The position numbers and the translations under genes were made by a program. This document shows positions 50,308-58,496 of a stretch of 64,000 nt of DNA, one piece after another. The DNA lies in assembly GCA_963977125.1 (NCBI GenBank), contig CAXBNJ010000002.1, forward strand, positions 372,001-436,000, written 5' to 3'. A model generated the notes under the pieces. It was not told where the DNA came from. It searched no databases and saw only the letters and a program-made list of their open reading frames with translations. The DNA comes from UBA2705 sp963977125. Its GTDB lineage: Bacteria > Pseudomonadota > Alphaproteobacteria > Micavibrionales > Micavibrionaceae. How positions within the stretch are numbered: the stretch's first letter is position 1; each line of letters starts with the position of its first letter.

Positions 50308-50384
50308 GAAAAAGTGATCGCTCTAGGCTGTCACTATACTGCTGAATAAAAAGGGAAGAAAACTATAGAACACTATAAAGAAAG

Positions 50385-50417
50385 AAAAAGGGGCCTGTTC
50401 TGTTGCGAGGCCGGCCC
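50385..50417 (-). terminator. Terminator of the tmRNA gene
   Basis: On the minus strand GGGCC...GGCCC, or alternatively GGCCT/AGGCC, forms a stem that is followed by CCTTTTTC at 50385-50389. Confidence 0.6.
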
Positions 50418-50488
50418 TTATTACGCCCCACCTAATAGGTTTCAATTACCAGGAATTGAGTTGTAGCGTGCTACGATTGCCTAAAAAA

Positions 50489-50563
50489 TTAAGCAGCCAT
50501 CGCTTGGCCAACAACAACGTCTGAGTTGTCGTTAGATGCTACGAAACGAGTGTTATCGTTTGC
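50489..50563 (-). other. tmRNA proteolysis-tag reading frame
   Basis: The resume codon is GCA at 50563-50561 and the stop TAA at 50491-50489, 24 codons in all. It begins Ala-Asn-Asp-Asn and ends Ala-Met-Ala-Ala, the hydrophobic end that ClpXP-type proteases recognise. It is longer than the 10-15 residues common in bacteria. Confidence 0.88.
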
Positions 50564-50713
50564 ATTTATAATAATAGCCCTATAACGGAGGTACAATACC
50601 GAACGCAAGCTAATGTCTTTACTACGCGTGTCAATCCTGTTTCGGCCCCATCACTTGATGCCTAATTATTAGTCAGGTAGCAAATGGTGGAGCCGCCGGG
50701 TACCGCCCCCGGG

Positions 50714-50737
50714 TCCACAACGCTTATTCCACAACGC
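50714..50737 (-). repeat. Direct repeat inside the tmRNA acceptor piece
   Basis: TCCACAACGC occurs twice (50714-50723 and 50728-50737) with a 4-nt spacer TTAT. On the RNA strand this is GCGTTGTGGA twice, close to the P2/acceptor region. Confidence 0.8.
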
Positions 50738-50934
50738 ATTTAGCGTCATAGTCACCACAAGTGATGACATCTATATAATAGCGCAGATAGATAGATTTTT
50801 CCAGTTAATTTTATAAGCCGTGGCATATAGTTTAATCAACGTCGCCATAATCTACCCCTTGTAAATACAAGCTTTGCGAGGGCTGTAAGAAAAATAAATT
50901 CTCAAAAAGCCTGTTTTTTGCTATACTAGACACT

Positions 50935-51297
50935 ATGACAATGAAAACACATGGTAAAATCGGTTATCGAAGCGATGAATTTCGCAAGATATTTCAAATT
51001 TATTCCCACTACGTATATAAGGGCTTGTTCAAAGACTTTTCCTTCGCTGAAATTGATGGGCGCTATTTCATATCCTTTCGCGAGGCGGCTGGGCAAACGC
51101 CCCTAATTACCGTTGAAAAGAAAAGCATTGGCCCTGATCGTCATTTATTTGTCGCCACCGCCCCTAATGGCCACGGCACGCTCGGTGAAATTGCACGGTC
51201 TGAGAAAATAGATTCATTTGTGGGACAGCTAAAGCAGCGAATCGAAAAAGTCGCGCTGAGCCGCAAAAACGGCCAAGTGATTAGCTTTTCAAAATAA
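50935..51297 (+). CDS. DUF2794 family protein
   Basis: A 120-residue cytosolic protein. The arrangement FRKIFQIYSHYVYKGLFKDFSF, split here, then YFISFREAAGQTPLITVEKK and the C-terminal IDSFVGQLKQRIEKVAL resemble DUF2794, a small family found mainly in Alphaproteobacteria. Function is unknown. The start ATG is supported only weakly by an AGAC-like site; a second in-frame ATG lies two codons downstream. It ends 20 nt before recF on the other strand and follows the tmRNA gene divergently. Confidence 0.6.
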   Translation: MTMKTHGKIGYRSDEFRKIFQIYSHYVYKGLFKDFSFAEIDGRYFISFREAAGQTPLITVEKKSIGPDRHLFVATAPNGHGTLGEIARSEKIDSFVGQLKQRIEKVALSRKNGQVISFSK

Positions 51298-51317
51298 GAT
51301 ATCTTAAAAAATTCACG

Positions 51318-52454
51318 TTAAATTGGTTTGATTAAGCCTTGCGCTTCAATCTCAAAACGCTGGGCTGCGCCTTCATAGCGATCAAACAGCGCATGATCCG
51401 TACCAGACAGCCAAACCTGTCCACCAAGCGCCGTTAAGCGCGCATAAAGCGCAGCGCGGCGGCCATCATCCAGATGAGCAGCTATTTCATCAAGCAATAA
51501 TAACGGCGGTGCGCCGCGCTCGGCATTAATTAAACGGGCATGAGCGAGCATTACGCCTATCAGCAAAGCCTTTTGCTCTCCGGTCGAACATTGCGCGGCG
51601 GGCATATTCTTTTCCGCCATAACCACATCAAAATCACTGCGATGTACGCCAATCGCCGCCCCGCCCGTTAAGGCATCACGCGGGCGAGATTTTACGAGGT
51701 CAGCTTTAAAGCTTTCCTCGACATCAAGGGCGGTTCGGCCTTGTAAGCGATTCTCTATTTCACCGATGATTGAGAGCTGCGCTAAGGGGAAATGCGCGGA
51801 ATCTTCATCTTGCGCGCGAACGCAAGCGGCTTGTAGGCGCGTACAAAAATCCAAACGCGCCGCCGCAATAGCCACCGCCGATTCGGCCATTTGCGCTTCT
51901 AAGGCGCTACACCAATTCGCGTCAGGGGCGCGGCTATCTTTTAGAACTTTGCTCCGCTGGCGTAGGGTTTTTTCATAGCGGTTTAAGCGCCCTGTATGCG
52001 CCGGGTCAAAGGCATAAATAAGGCGATCTAAAAAACGCCGTCTATGTGATGAGCTATCAAGAAAAATCCGATCCATTTGCGGGGTAAGCCACACGCAGGA
52101 TACATAATCAGATAAAGCCGTCTGGCTTTTTTTCATCGCGCCATTGATTCGCACTTGGCGCTTATCGTTTTTTTCCGCTGTCGTGCCTGTACCGATTTTT
52201 GTGAAGACGTCACCATCAAAAAATTCCGCACTAACCCCCCATGGCTTTTGCGCTGAGCCGCGATTAACAAGCTCAGGCACAGAAGCGCCGCGCAGACCTC
52301 GACCGGCGCTAAGCAGGGAAACCGCTTCTAATATGTTGGTTTTGCCCACCCCATTATCACCAATAAAAATGACAGCGCCCGGCTGTAAATCATCAAGCCG
52401 GGCGGATGCATAATTTCTAAAATTGGTAAGGGTTAGGCGTTTGATATAGACCAC
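51318..52454 (-). CDS. recF: DNA repair protein RecF
   Basis: A 378-residue SMC/ABC-like ATPase that helps load RecA at single-strand gaps and stalled forks. Motifs: the start LTLTNFRNYA, Walker A GDNGVGKTN (about 34-42), the signature near CSTGEQKALLIG, and Walker B LLLLDEIAAHLDD. The GTG start at 52454 encodes Met, then VYIKRLTLTNFR; no upstream alternative is better. It lies 47 nt downstream of dnaN on the same strand. gyrB, which often follows recF, is absent; a DUF2794-like gene and tmRNA lie there instead. Confidence 0.95.
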   Translation of the reverse strand: MVYIKRLTLTNFRNYASARLDDLQPGAVIFIGDNGVGKTNILEAVSLLSAGRGLRGASVPELVNRGSAQKPWGVSAEFFDGDVFTKIGTGTTAEKNDKRQVRINGAMKKSQTALSDYVSCVWLTPQMDRIFLDSSSHRRRFLDRLIYAFDPAHTGRLNRYEKTLRQRSKVLKDSRAPDANWCSALEAQMAESAVAIAAARLDFCTRLQAACVRAQDEDSAHFPLAQLSIIGEIENRLQGRTALDVEESFKADLVKSRPRDALTGGAAIGVHRSDFDVVMAEKNMPAAQCSTGEQKALLIGVMLAHARLINAERGAPPLLLLDEIAAHLDDGRRAALYARLTALGGQVWLSGTDHALFDRYEGAAQRFEIEAQGLIKPI

Positions 52455-52501
52455 AAGTTTTAAAACCCTAACGCAGTAACGTTAAACGCCGCTTACCTTA
52501 A

Positions 52502-53620
52502 TTAAACACGTAGCGGCATAAGCACATAAAGTGCCGCAGCGTCGCTTGTGTCTTGAATGATTGTTGGTGAAGCTGGATCAGCCATTTCGAGGCGGCAGCC
52601 ATCACCAGATACTTGCGAAGTAATATCCAGCAAATATTTAGCGTTAAAGCCAATTTCAATATTTGGCGCTTCACTGTTTACTTCAATGTCTTCAGTCGCA
52701 CTGCCTGATTCGGCTGAATTAGCCGACAAAGTCATTGTCTTGCCATTAAGCTGAATTTTAACGGCGCGTGATTTGCCATCAGAAATTGTTGATACACGGT
52801 CAATCGCGCTTGTGAAGATTTTAGGATCAACTTCGATCATCTTATCATTGCCAACCGGAATAACGCGCGTGTAATCAGGGAAGGTGCCATCAATAAGTTT
52901 TGATGTCAGAACCACATGATCAAAAGCAAAACGGATTTTGTTTTCAGATAGGCTGATTGAAATTTGGTCAGCGGCTTCTTCTAACAAACGACGTAATTCA
53001 TTAACGGCTTTACGGGGAATGATAACGCCCGGCATATCGATAGCGCCTTCAGGTACAGGCATTTCAAAACGAGCAAGACGGTGACCATCCGTCGCCACAG
53101 CACGAAGAACAGATATGCCTTCATTTTCTGCAGCGTGTAGATAAATACCATTGAGGTAATAGCGTGTTTCTTCAGTCGACATCGCAAATTTAGTGCGGTC
53201 AATCAAAGCACGTAATTCAGCGGCAGGCACAGAGAAGCTTGTTGGCAAATCGCCAAGACCTAATTCAGGGAAATCGCTAATTGGTAGGCAAGCAAGGCGG
53301 AAGTTTGAACGACCACCACGTACTTGCATAGAGCGGCCATCTTCGCTGACTTCAACGTCAATTTTTGAACCGTCAGTCATTTTACGAACAATATCATGCA
53401 GCGTATGAGCTGGCGCTGTTGTTGCGCCTGGCGTTGTCACTTCAGCAGCGACGCCTTCATTCATTTCCAAATCCATATCTGTTGTCGATAGGGATAAAAC
53501 GCCATCTTCTGCACGTATTAAAACGTTCGATAATATTGGAATAGTGTTTCTTTTCTCAACAACACTTTGAACGTGGTTTAATGCTCTTAATAGAGCCGCG
53601 CGGTCAATTGCAAATTTCAT
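52502..53620 (-). CDS. dnaN: DNA polymerase III beta subunit (sliding clamp)
   Basis: A 372-residue clamp that forms a ring dimer around DNA and holds polymerase III. Three clamp domains are seen (about 1-120, 130-250, 255-372); the opening MKFAIDRAALLRALNHVQSV and the final MADPASPTIIQDTSDAAALYVLMPLRV, split in two, are standard. It is transcribed toward recF, 47 nt away. The dnaA gene is on the same strand but 2.25 kb upstream, separated by three unknown genes on the plus strand and a GNAT gene. Confidence 0.97.
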   Translation of the reverse strand: MKFAIDRAALLRALNHVQSVVEKRNTIPILSNVLIRAEDGVLSLSTTDMDLEMNEGVAAEVTTPGATTAPAHTLHDIVRKMTDGSKIDVEVSEDGRSMQVRGGRSNFRLACLPISDFPELGLGDLPTSFSVPAAELRALIDRTKFAMSTEETRYYLNGIYLHAAENEGISVLRAVATDGHRLARFEMPVPEGAIDMPGVIIPRKAVNELRRLLEEAADQISISLSENKIRFAFDHVVLTSKLIDGTFPDYTRVIPVGNDKMIEVDPKIFTSAIDRVSTISDGKSRAVKIQLNGKTMTLSANSAESGSATEDIEVNSEAPNIEIGFNAKYLLDITSQVSGDGCRLEMADPASPTIIQDTSDAAALYVLMPLRV

Positions 53621-53860
53621 GGCTAGCTTCCTACCTGTTAGGTCTGTTCAGTCGAATGATCTATCTTAAAATAATGATGGCTAAATTTACCACATCTCAA
53701 AGCGCAGCCAACCCTTTTATTCTCTGGCTTGTAAGTTATCCCCGAAACTTATATCCGCATCTAAGCGCAATATTTTCACAGAAATATCTTGCGCAAAACA
53801 CCCTATCTGGGTTATATTATGTCAAATATAAATAGGAACACGCCAACACAGGGGATTTAC

Positions 53861-54370
53861 ATGTACGAATCACATCAACATTTAAGCCAATATTATGCAG
53901 AACATGTTAATTGGGAGCCACTAGAAGTTAGTGACTTATGTGCCCTACACGAAGAAGCCATTGCTTATAGTGCGGCGCTTTCTACACATATTGATGAGGT
54001 GACAAATGAGCCTGACGCTATCGAAGCGGCAAGCACGCCAACATTGCGTGAAATCTTCTATAAAGCCTATGAGACCATTGATCGTGACTTTGAGGCCGCT
54101 ATAAACAAGGCGAGCGCTGAAATGGACCCTATTGAACAAAAGAAATTACAAATCACGGCTTTAGCCGATCAAATCCATTATATTGACCTGTTCAGCCAAA
54201 TTGTTGCGGGCAACCAAGATCAAATGACCCCATCCATTATTTCTACCCCAGCGGCAAATACTCTAATGTCCGATGCGCTTAAAACCACAAAAAACGCTGC
54301 ACTATGCCGTGAAATAGGCGCGCATAACCTCGCAGAAATCATTGAGGCCAAAGCCTTACGCCTACAGTAG
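53861..54370 (+). CDS. Unknown family, tandem copy 1 of 3
   Basis: A 169-residue helical cytosolic protein. It shares its C-terminal pattern with the next two genes: AALCREIGAHNLAEIIEAK here, and a middle segment IHYIDLFSQIVAGN. The family pattern can be written x-L-C-x3-G-A-[HK]-N-[LI]-A-x-I-I-x4. No known domain is recognised. ATG 53861 is preceded by GGGGA at 7 nt; an earlier in-frame ATG lacks one. The next copy starts 37 nt after the stop, so the three genes form an operon on the plus strand between dnaN and dnaA. Confidence 0.7.
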   Translation: MYESHQHLSQYYAEHVNWEPLEVSDLCALHEEAIAYSAALSTHIDEVTNEPDAIEAASTPTLREIFYKAYETIDRDFEAAINKASAEMDPIEQKKLQITALADQIHYIDLFSQIVAGNQDQMTPSIISTPAANTLMSDALKTTKNAALCREIGAHNLAEIIEAKALRLQ

Positions 54371-54407
54371 AAACTACAGTAAAAACACAACGAGAAGAGC
54401 TTTACTT

Positions 54408-54899
54408 ATGATCAACACACAGCAAGTAATCGACATAGAAGACATTGATCCCAATCAACTCGTTGAGCTACTCCAGGGCGTTGAGGCGTATAGCAACAGC
54501 CTCGCTGACATTATTAATGCCGACAAAAAACTCACCCAAGCTTTTGAAAGCGCATGCTCAGCACAGATAGAATTAACATGCGAATATGCGCGTCGATCTG
54601 AAACATGCACGCAGGAATTTGAATCTGATATGCGCGCCGCCGAAGAGGCGTTAGACCCCACAGAAAATTACGCCTTATTTGTAAAAGCCAATCAAAGACA
54701 AATTGATTATGTGGATGTATTCACCCGCCTAATTACCGGCAAAGAGCTTGACTGTACGCATGTTGTACTTTCAATGCCCGAGATGAATAGAGCATTACCA
54801 CACGCTATAAAAGCGCCTGAATACGCTGCTTTATGCCAGCAACTCGGTGCAAAAAATCTGGCGGCAATTATTGACTATCAAATGCCCCATCTGAATTAG
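54408..54899 (+). CDS. Unknown family, tandem copy 2 of 3
   Basis: A 163-residue helical, acidic protein. Shared segments with copies 1 and 3 are VELLQGVEAYSNSLADIIN in the N-terminal part, RQIDYVDVFTRLITGKE in the middle and AALCQQLGAKNLAAIID at the end. The copies are strongly diverged (roughly 25-30 per cent alike by eye), so the duplication is old or fast-evolving. ATG 54408 with AAGAG upstream is chosen; an upstream in-frame start would overlap copy 1. No membrane segment. Function unknown. Confidence 0.7.
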   Translation: MINTQQVIDIEDIDPNQLVELLQGVEAYSNSLADIINADKKLTQAFESACSAQIELTCEYARRSETCTQEFESDMRAAEEALDPTENYALFVKANQRQIDYVDVFTRLITGKELDCTHVVLSMPEMNRALPHAIKAPEYAALCQQLGAKNLAAIIDYQMPHLN

Positions 54900-54929
54900 A
54901 TAAAGACGTACGGCACAGGAGAAAATCAC

Positions 54930-55424
54930 ATGAGCTATACTATACCCCCCATATCAGAGCTAGATAGCGAAGATTTAAGCGCCCTCTATAATGCCGTTGC
55001 CGATTACGCGCAAAACGTATCCGATCATATTGAGCACACCCCGCAGCTCAAAGAATTCTTCGATAAAATTTATGATGATATGGGCGAAATGAGCACATTA
55101 GATGAAGCCTTTTTCACCTGCGGTATAGAACGCATATTCGGGGCAAAAGACAGCGCACAGAAAGAAGAAAAGGCCGCAGAGCAAGGGCAATATGAGCAAA
55201 TCAAAGCGCAAATACACATAGATGAAATTCTCTATTATGATTTATATATAAAAACCTGCTTAGGGGATGCGTGGGATCAGAAAACAATACGTATGGCGCC
55301 GCCAAGCTTACATAAACTACTCCCCGCATCACTACACGCAGCAGAGAAACTTGAGCTTTGCCGTAAAGTCGGTGCACATAATATCGCTGATATAATTGCA
55401 CTAAAAACGCCCACACTTAACTAA
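54930..55424 (+). CDS. Unknown family, tandem copy 3 of 3
   Basis: A 164-residue helical protein with the same plan: ALYNAVADYAQNVSDHIEH near the N-terminus, IDEILYYDLYIKTCLGDA in the middle, and LELCRKVGAHNIADIIALK at the C-terminus. It has a longer Lys/Glu-rich central part than the other copies. AGGAG is 8 nt before the ATG. It converges with the GNAT gene, leaving 23 nt. Its position in the dnaA-dnaN interval is unusual, but I cannot infer a role in replication from that alone. Confidence 0.7.
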   Translation: MSYTIPPISELDSEDLSALYNAVADYAQNVSDHIEHTPQLKEFFDKIYDDMGEMSTLDEAFFTCGIERIFGAKDSAQKEEKAAEQGQYEQIKAQIHIDEILYYDLYIKTCLGDAWDQKTIRMAPPSLHKLLPASLHAAEKLELCRKVGAHNIADIIALKTPTLN

Positions 55425-55447
55425 TGTCCTTCGTTCAAGACTTTAAT

Positions 55448-55858
55448 CTAGAGCGCTTTCATTAAGAAAATCCGCGCATGATCACCTTGGTAATCAGGAA
55501 CTTCCTGAATGACTTTATACCCGAGCGCCTTATAAAATTCTGGCGCTTGGAAACCTAGCGTATCCACCCAAATTTGCTCATGCCCTTTATCGACAGCATA
55601 AGATTCGGCCTGTGCCATAAGCTGCTTGCCAAGCCCTTCGCCGCGATAGGCATCATCGACCCAGAGTATCTTAATATAGCTCGTCATGCCCATTGCCACT
55701 AATTCTAGGCAGGCAATACATTGCCCATCACCATCCCGCAGCACCCAGTCTTGCGCCTCGCGCGTAGCGCCTATGTGAGATGCGGTATGACGAGCAAAGC
55801 CCGCTTTTACGCGGGCCTTGTCAATAACAGTTAATGTATTGTCGCTTTGATACGTCAC
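55448..55858 (-). CDS. GNAT family N-acetyltransferase
   Basis: A 136-residue acetyltransferase. The acetyl-CoA loop is in YRGEGLGKQLM (R-G-x-G-x-G/A form) following ILWVDDA, and the C-terminal PEFYKALGYKVI is motif B. Similar short GNAT proteins acetylate small molecules or protein ends; the substrate is unknown. It is the same strand as dnaA, starting 11 nt after the dnaA stop, so it is probably co-transcribed with dnaA. A small GNAT gene directly after dnaA is uncommon in my recollection. Confidence 0.83.
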   Translation of the reverse strand: MTYQSDNTLTVIDKARVKAGFARHTASHIGATREAQDWVLRDGDGQCIACLELVAMGMTSYIKILWVDDAYRGEGLGKQLMAQAESYAVDKGHEQIWVDTLGFQAPEFYKALGYKVIQEVPDYQGDHARIFLMKAL

Positions 55859-55869
55859 TCTGAAGCCTC

Positions 55870-57291
55870 TCAGCCTGTTAGAGCGCGGCGTACTACTTCT
55901 ACATCTTCAGCGAAGCTTGCATCACCATCCATAAGCTCTTCAATTTTACGTACAGCATGCATCACAGTTGTGTGATCACGGCCACCAAATTTACGGCCAA
56001 TTTCTGGCAGTGAACGGGCCGTGAGCTGTTTAGCCAAATACATAGCGATTTGACGTGGGCGAGCAACATTACGCGCGCGACGTGCTGAGTGCATGTCAGA
56101 AAGCTTAATGTTGTAATGCTCAGCCACTTTGCGCTGAATTTCATCAATTGTTATGCGGCGATCATGTGAACGAAGCATATCTTGTAAAATATCTTGCGTG
56201 CTTTCAAGTGTAACGGGGTTTTTAGAAACATCAGCATGCGCAACAATACGGTTCAATGCGCCTTCAAGCTCACGAATATTGCTGGTCACTTTAAGGGCTA
56301 AAAACTCAAGAACTGAATCAGGGATATTGGCCTGTAGTAAAGCGCGTTTTGATTGCAAGATATCTAAGCGAAGCTCGTAAGATGATTGCTGAATATCAGC
56401 GACCAAACCCCAAGCCAGACGTGAACGTAGACGCTCATCAATGCCTGTCATTTCAGTCGGTGCTTTATCAGCCGAGATAATGATTTGCTTGTTATAATCA
56501 ACCAACGCATTAAACGTATGGAAGAATTCTTCTTGCGTGCTTTCTTTACCAGCGATGAACTGAATATCGTCCATCATAAGTACATCAACAGAACGGAAGA
56601 TTTCTTTAAATTTCATTGTATCTTGGCCACGAATAGCACGAACAAATTGATACATAAATTTCTCAGCTGAAAGATACATAACGATCTTCTTAGGGTCTTG
56701 TTCGCGAATTTGGTGTGCAATAGCGTGCATTAGATGCGTTTTGCCAATACCAACGCCGCCATAAATATAGAGCGGGTTAAATGGTACTTTATCACATTCA
56801 ACAACGCGGCGTGCAGCGGCGTGTGCTAAGGCATTTGTTTTACCAACGACAAAGTTTTCAAAAGTGAAACGTGGGTCCAAAGGTGAAGACAAATCATAAT
56901 CTGCAGTCAGATCATTAATATTAGATTTAGGGCGCGCCAGCATTTTGACATCTTCGTCATCAAGCGGCACAGAGCTTTGAACAACAACAATTTCCAAACG
57001 TTTTATATCAACGCTTTTTTCCATGCTCATCTCTAAAATGCGCTCTGCATAGTGAGACTGGATCCAATCACGCATAAAACGAGTCGGCACTGAGACTTCA
57101 AGCGTATTGTGGTAATAAGCTTGCAATGTTAATGGCTTTAACCAACTGCGATATACAGCTTCTCCGAATTCTCCACGAAGCGCTTTATACACTGCTGTCC
57201 ATGCTTTTAGGATTTCTGGTGTCGGCTCAAAAGAATCGGCTTGCTGAAATCCACTCGCCATAGTGATAACATTGCTGCTCGCATTGCTCAT
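55870..57291 (-). CDS. dnaA: Chromosomal replication initiator DnaA
   Basis: A 473-residue AAA+ initiator. Domain I (1-95) interacts with DnaB and DiaA. A short linker follows, then the AAA+ domain (about 140-345) with Walker A GGVGIGKTH (178-186) and Walker B LMMDDIQFI. Domain IV (about 375-473) is the DNA-binding part, with ARPRQIAMYLAKQLTARSLPEIG, in two parts, and then GGRDHTTVMHAVRKIEE, the DnaA signature. Nucleotide-dependent oligomerisation opens the origin. The 670-nt upstream region (57292-57965) holds no clear DnaA boxes, so the origin is not placed here. Confidence 0.97.
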   Translation of the reverse strand: MSNASSNVITMASGFQQADSFEPTPEILKAWTAVYKALRGEFGEAVYRSWLKPLTLQAYYHNTLEVSVPTRFMRDWIQSHYAERILEMSMEKSVDIKRLEIVVVQSSVPLDDEDVKMLARPKSNINDLTADYDLSSPLDPRFTFENFVVGKTNALAHAAARRVVECDKVPFNPLYIYGGVGIGKTHLMHAIAHQIREQDPKKIVMYLSAEKFMYQFVRAIRGQDTMKFKEIFRSVDVLMMDDIQFIAGKESTQEEFFHTFNALVDYNKQIIISADKAPTEMTGIDERLRSRLAWGLVADIQQSSYELRLDILQSKRALLQANIPDSVLEFLALKVTSNIRELEGALNRIVAHADVSKNPVTLESTQDILQDMLRSHDRRITIDEIQRKVAEHYNIKLSDMHSARRARNVARPRQIAMYLAKQLTARSLPEIGRKFGGRDHTTVMHAVRKIEELMDGDASFAEDVEVVRRALTG

Positions 57292-57965
57292 AGTGTTGTC
57301 TCCAATATAATACTTTAAACGTTAAACTTATATACTCTGTTCCTGCCTTACTGACCTCGTTGCGGGCCATTGGTTAAGGTAGGCATATATGCGTACATTA
57401 TGTACATTCACTCCACACGGCATAAGCTGGCGACATGAACTAAAGTAGCTATCTAAGGAAAAAACGGTCATAGAAAAGGGTTCGCGCAGCATTGTAAACT
57501 GCGCAGTACACCTTGAATAAAACTGTCGATTTTTAACCCCTAAGGCTCCAACCTCGCACTGAACATGCTTTTTGTAGTTAAGGAACCTTAATATAACTCT
57601 TACTCTATAGTAAGAAAAGCTGAAGAAACGAAAAACGTTTAAAAACAACCATTTACCATGTCGCTGGCTAAACCAGACTTACTAACTTTAAAACTCAAGA
57701 ACTTAAAAAATTCTTAGTTAATATAGTTAGTTTACACTCTCAATACCACTCAAAACCTTGAAGGTTTTTCTTGCGACTTTTTTATAAGTTTCTGTATCGC
57801 TGATAAAGTCACATTAGCCAGTTTTAAAAAAAAGTGCAACAAGAACTTTGGGTGAAAAGGCAAAAAAGAAATATAATTTCGTTAACAAAAACAAGCACAT
57901 ACATTAGCAGCTCCGTATTTAACAATACGGAGCTTACTATGAAATTCATGGTAAATTAAATGGTT
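57292..57965. other. Intergenic region upstream of dnaA (promoter region)
   Basis: About 670 nt between dnaA and rpsT, both on the minus strand. It contains inverted repeats: GCGCAG/CTGCGC at 57484-57504, TTAAGG-AA-CCTTAA at 57578-57591, AAAACCTT/AAGGTTTT at 57752-57768, and a 9-bp hairpin AGCTCCGTA/TACGGAGCT at 57909-57934, the last just after rpsT. I saw no TTATNCACA-type DnaA boxes. A 106-codon open frame in the minus strand (57328-57648) has no motif or ribosome-binding site and is not called. Confidence 0.5.
57909..57934 (-). terminator. Hairpin after rpsT
   Basis: Perfect 9-bp stem AGCTCCGTA/TACGGAGCT with an 8-nt loop, 31 nt beyond the rpsT stop on the minus strand. No U-run follows, so it may act as an RNA 3'-end stabiliser. 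Confidence 0.5.
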
Positions 57966-58238
57966 TTAAGCAGCGAGCTTAAGGTCTTTAACACGTTTGT
58001 TTAAACGTGAAATTTTACGTGACGCTGTCTTCTTGTGGAATACGCCGCGTGATACGCCGCGCTGTATTTCAGGGCAAGCAGCCTTGAAAGCCGCTTCAGC
58101 AGCAACGCCATCGCCAGCTTCAAGAGCGAGCTCAATTTTTTTAATGAATGTACGGATACGTGAACGACGTGCACCATTAATGATTTCGCGTTTTTTGTTT
58201 CTGCGGATACGTTTTTTTGATGAAGCGTGATTAGCCAT
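57966..58238 (-). CDS. rpsT: 30S ribosomal protein S20
   Basis: A 90-residue basic ribosomal protein that binds 16S rRNA. It begins MANHASSKKRIRRNKKRE, and the conserved VFHKKTASRKISRLNKRV is present near the C-terminus. ATG 58238 is preceded by AAAGG; an upstream in-frame start at 58289 has no ribosome-binding site. The dnaA-rpsT order is found in many Alphaproteobacteria. It is transcribed toward dnaA; a hairpin follows the stop. Confidence 0.96.
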   Translation of the reverse strand: MANHASSKKRIRRNKKREIINGARRSRIRTFIKKIELALEAGDGVAAEAAFKAACPEIQRGVSRGVFHKKTASRKISRLNKRVKDLKLAA

Positions 58239-58496
58239 TTTTTTTCCTTTAATTTTTATCTTCCCCGTATAGACGGAACAGATATCCAAACTTTAAATTA
58301 TTATTCTTACATTTCGCCAAACTATAAAATCATAATATTTGGCACCGCCCGAATAAGCATCTTAACCTTTGCTTAAGCTTTGCGTGAGATAGTGTTTTAA
58401 TCAACTTATCCCCTGCTTGTCAAGGAAAACCGCATGAAAAATTGTGTCCATAGCGATAAAAAACCAAGATTTCGTTTTATCCTCAAATAAATACAG

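Larger units (their letters stand above)
50390..50768 (-). ncRNA. ssrA: Two-piece (permuted) tmRNA
   Basis: On the minus strand the acceptor piece comes first (about 50768-50685) and ends in CGGCTCCACCA, with a T-arm CCGGG-GGCGGTA-CCCGG. After a 35-nt spacer (50684-50650) the coding piece starts with GGGGCCG at 50649, which pairs with CGGCTCC as a 7-bp acceptor stem. The pairing includes the G3-U wobble that alanyl-tRNA synthetase recognises. The tag frame runs from GCA at 50563 to TAA at 50489-50491 and encodes 24 residues: it starts ANDN, contains a second NDN and ends GQAMAA. Permuted two-piece tmRNA is typical of Alphaproteobacteria. It rescues stalled ribosomes and tags incomplete proteins for proteolysis. 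Confidence 0.93.

Noticed and set aside
50390..50768. Ordinary tRNA or attachment site at GGCTCCACCA
   Set aside because: The CCA end and T-arm are explained by the permuted tmRNA with its tag frame and acceptor-stem partner; no second copy of the 3' end was found as an attachment repeat.
53621..53860. Origin of replication next to dnaN
   Set aside because: Only one TTATCCCCG-like word was seen; too weak for DnaA boxes.
57328..57648. 106-codon open frame upstream of dnaA
   Set aside because: No motif, no ribosome-binding site, unusual Phe/Arg/Cys-rich composition; the region looks regulatory.
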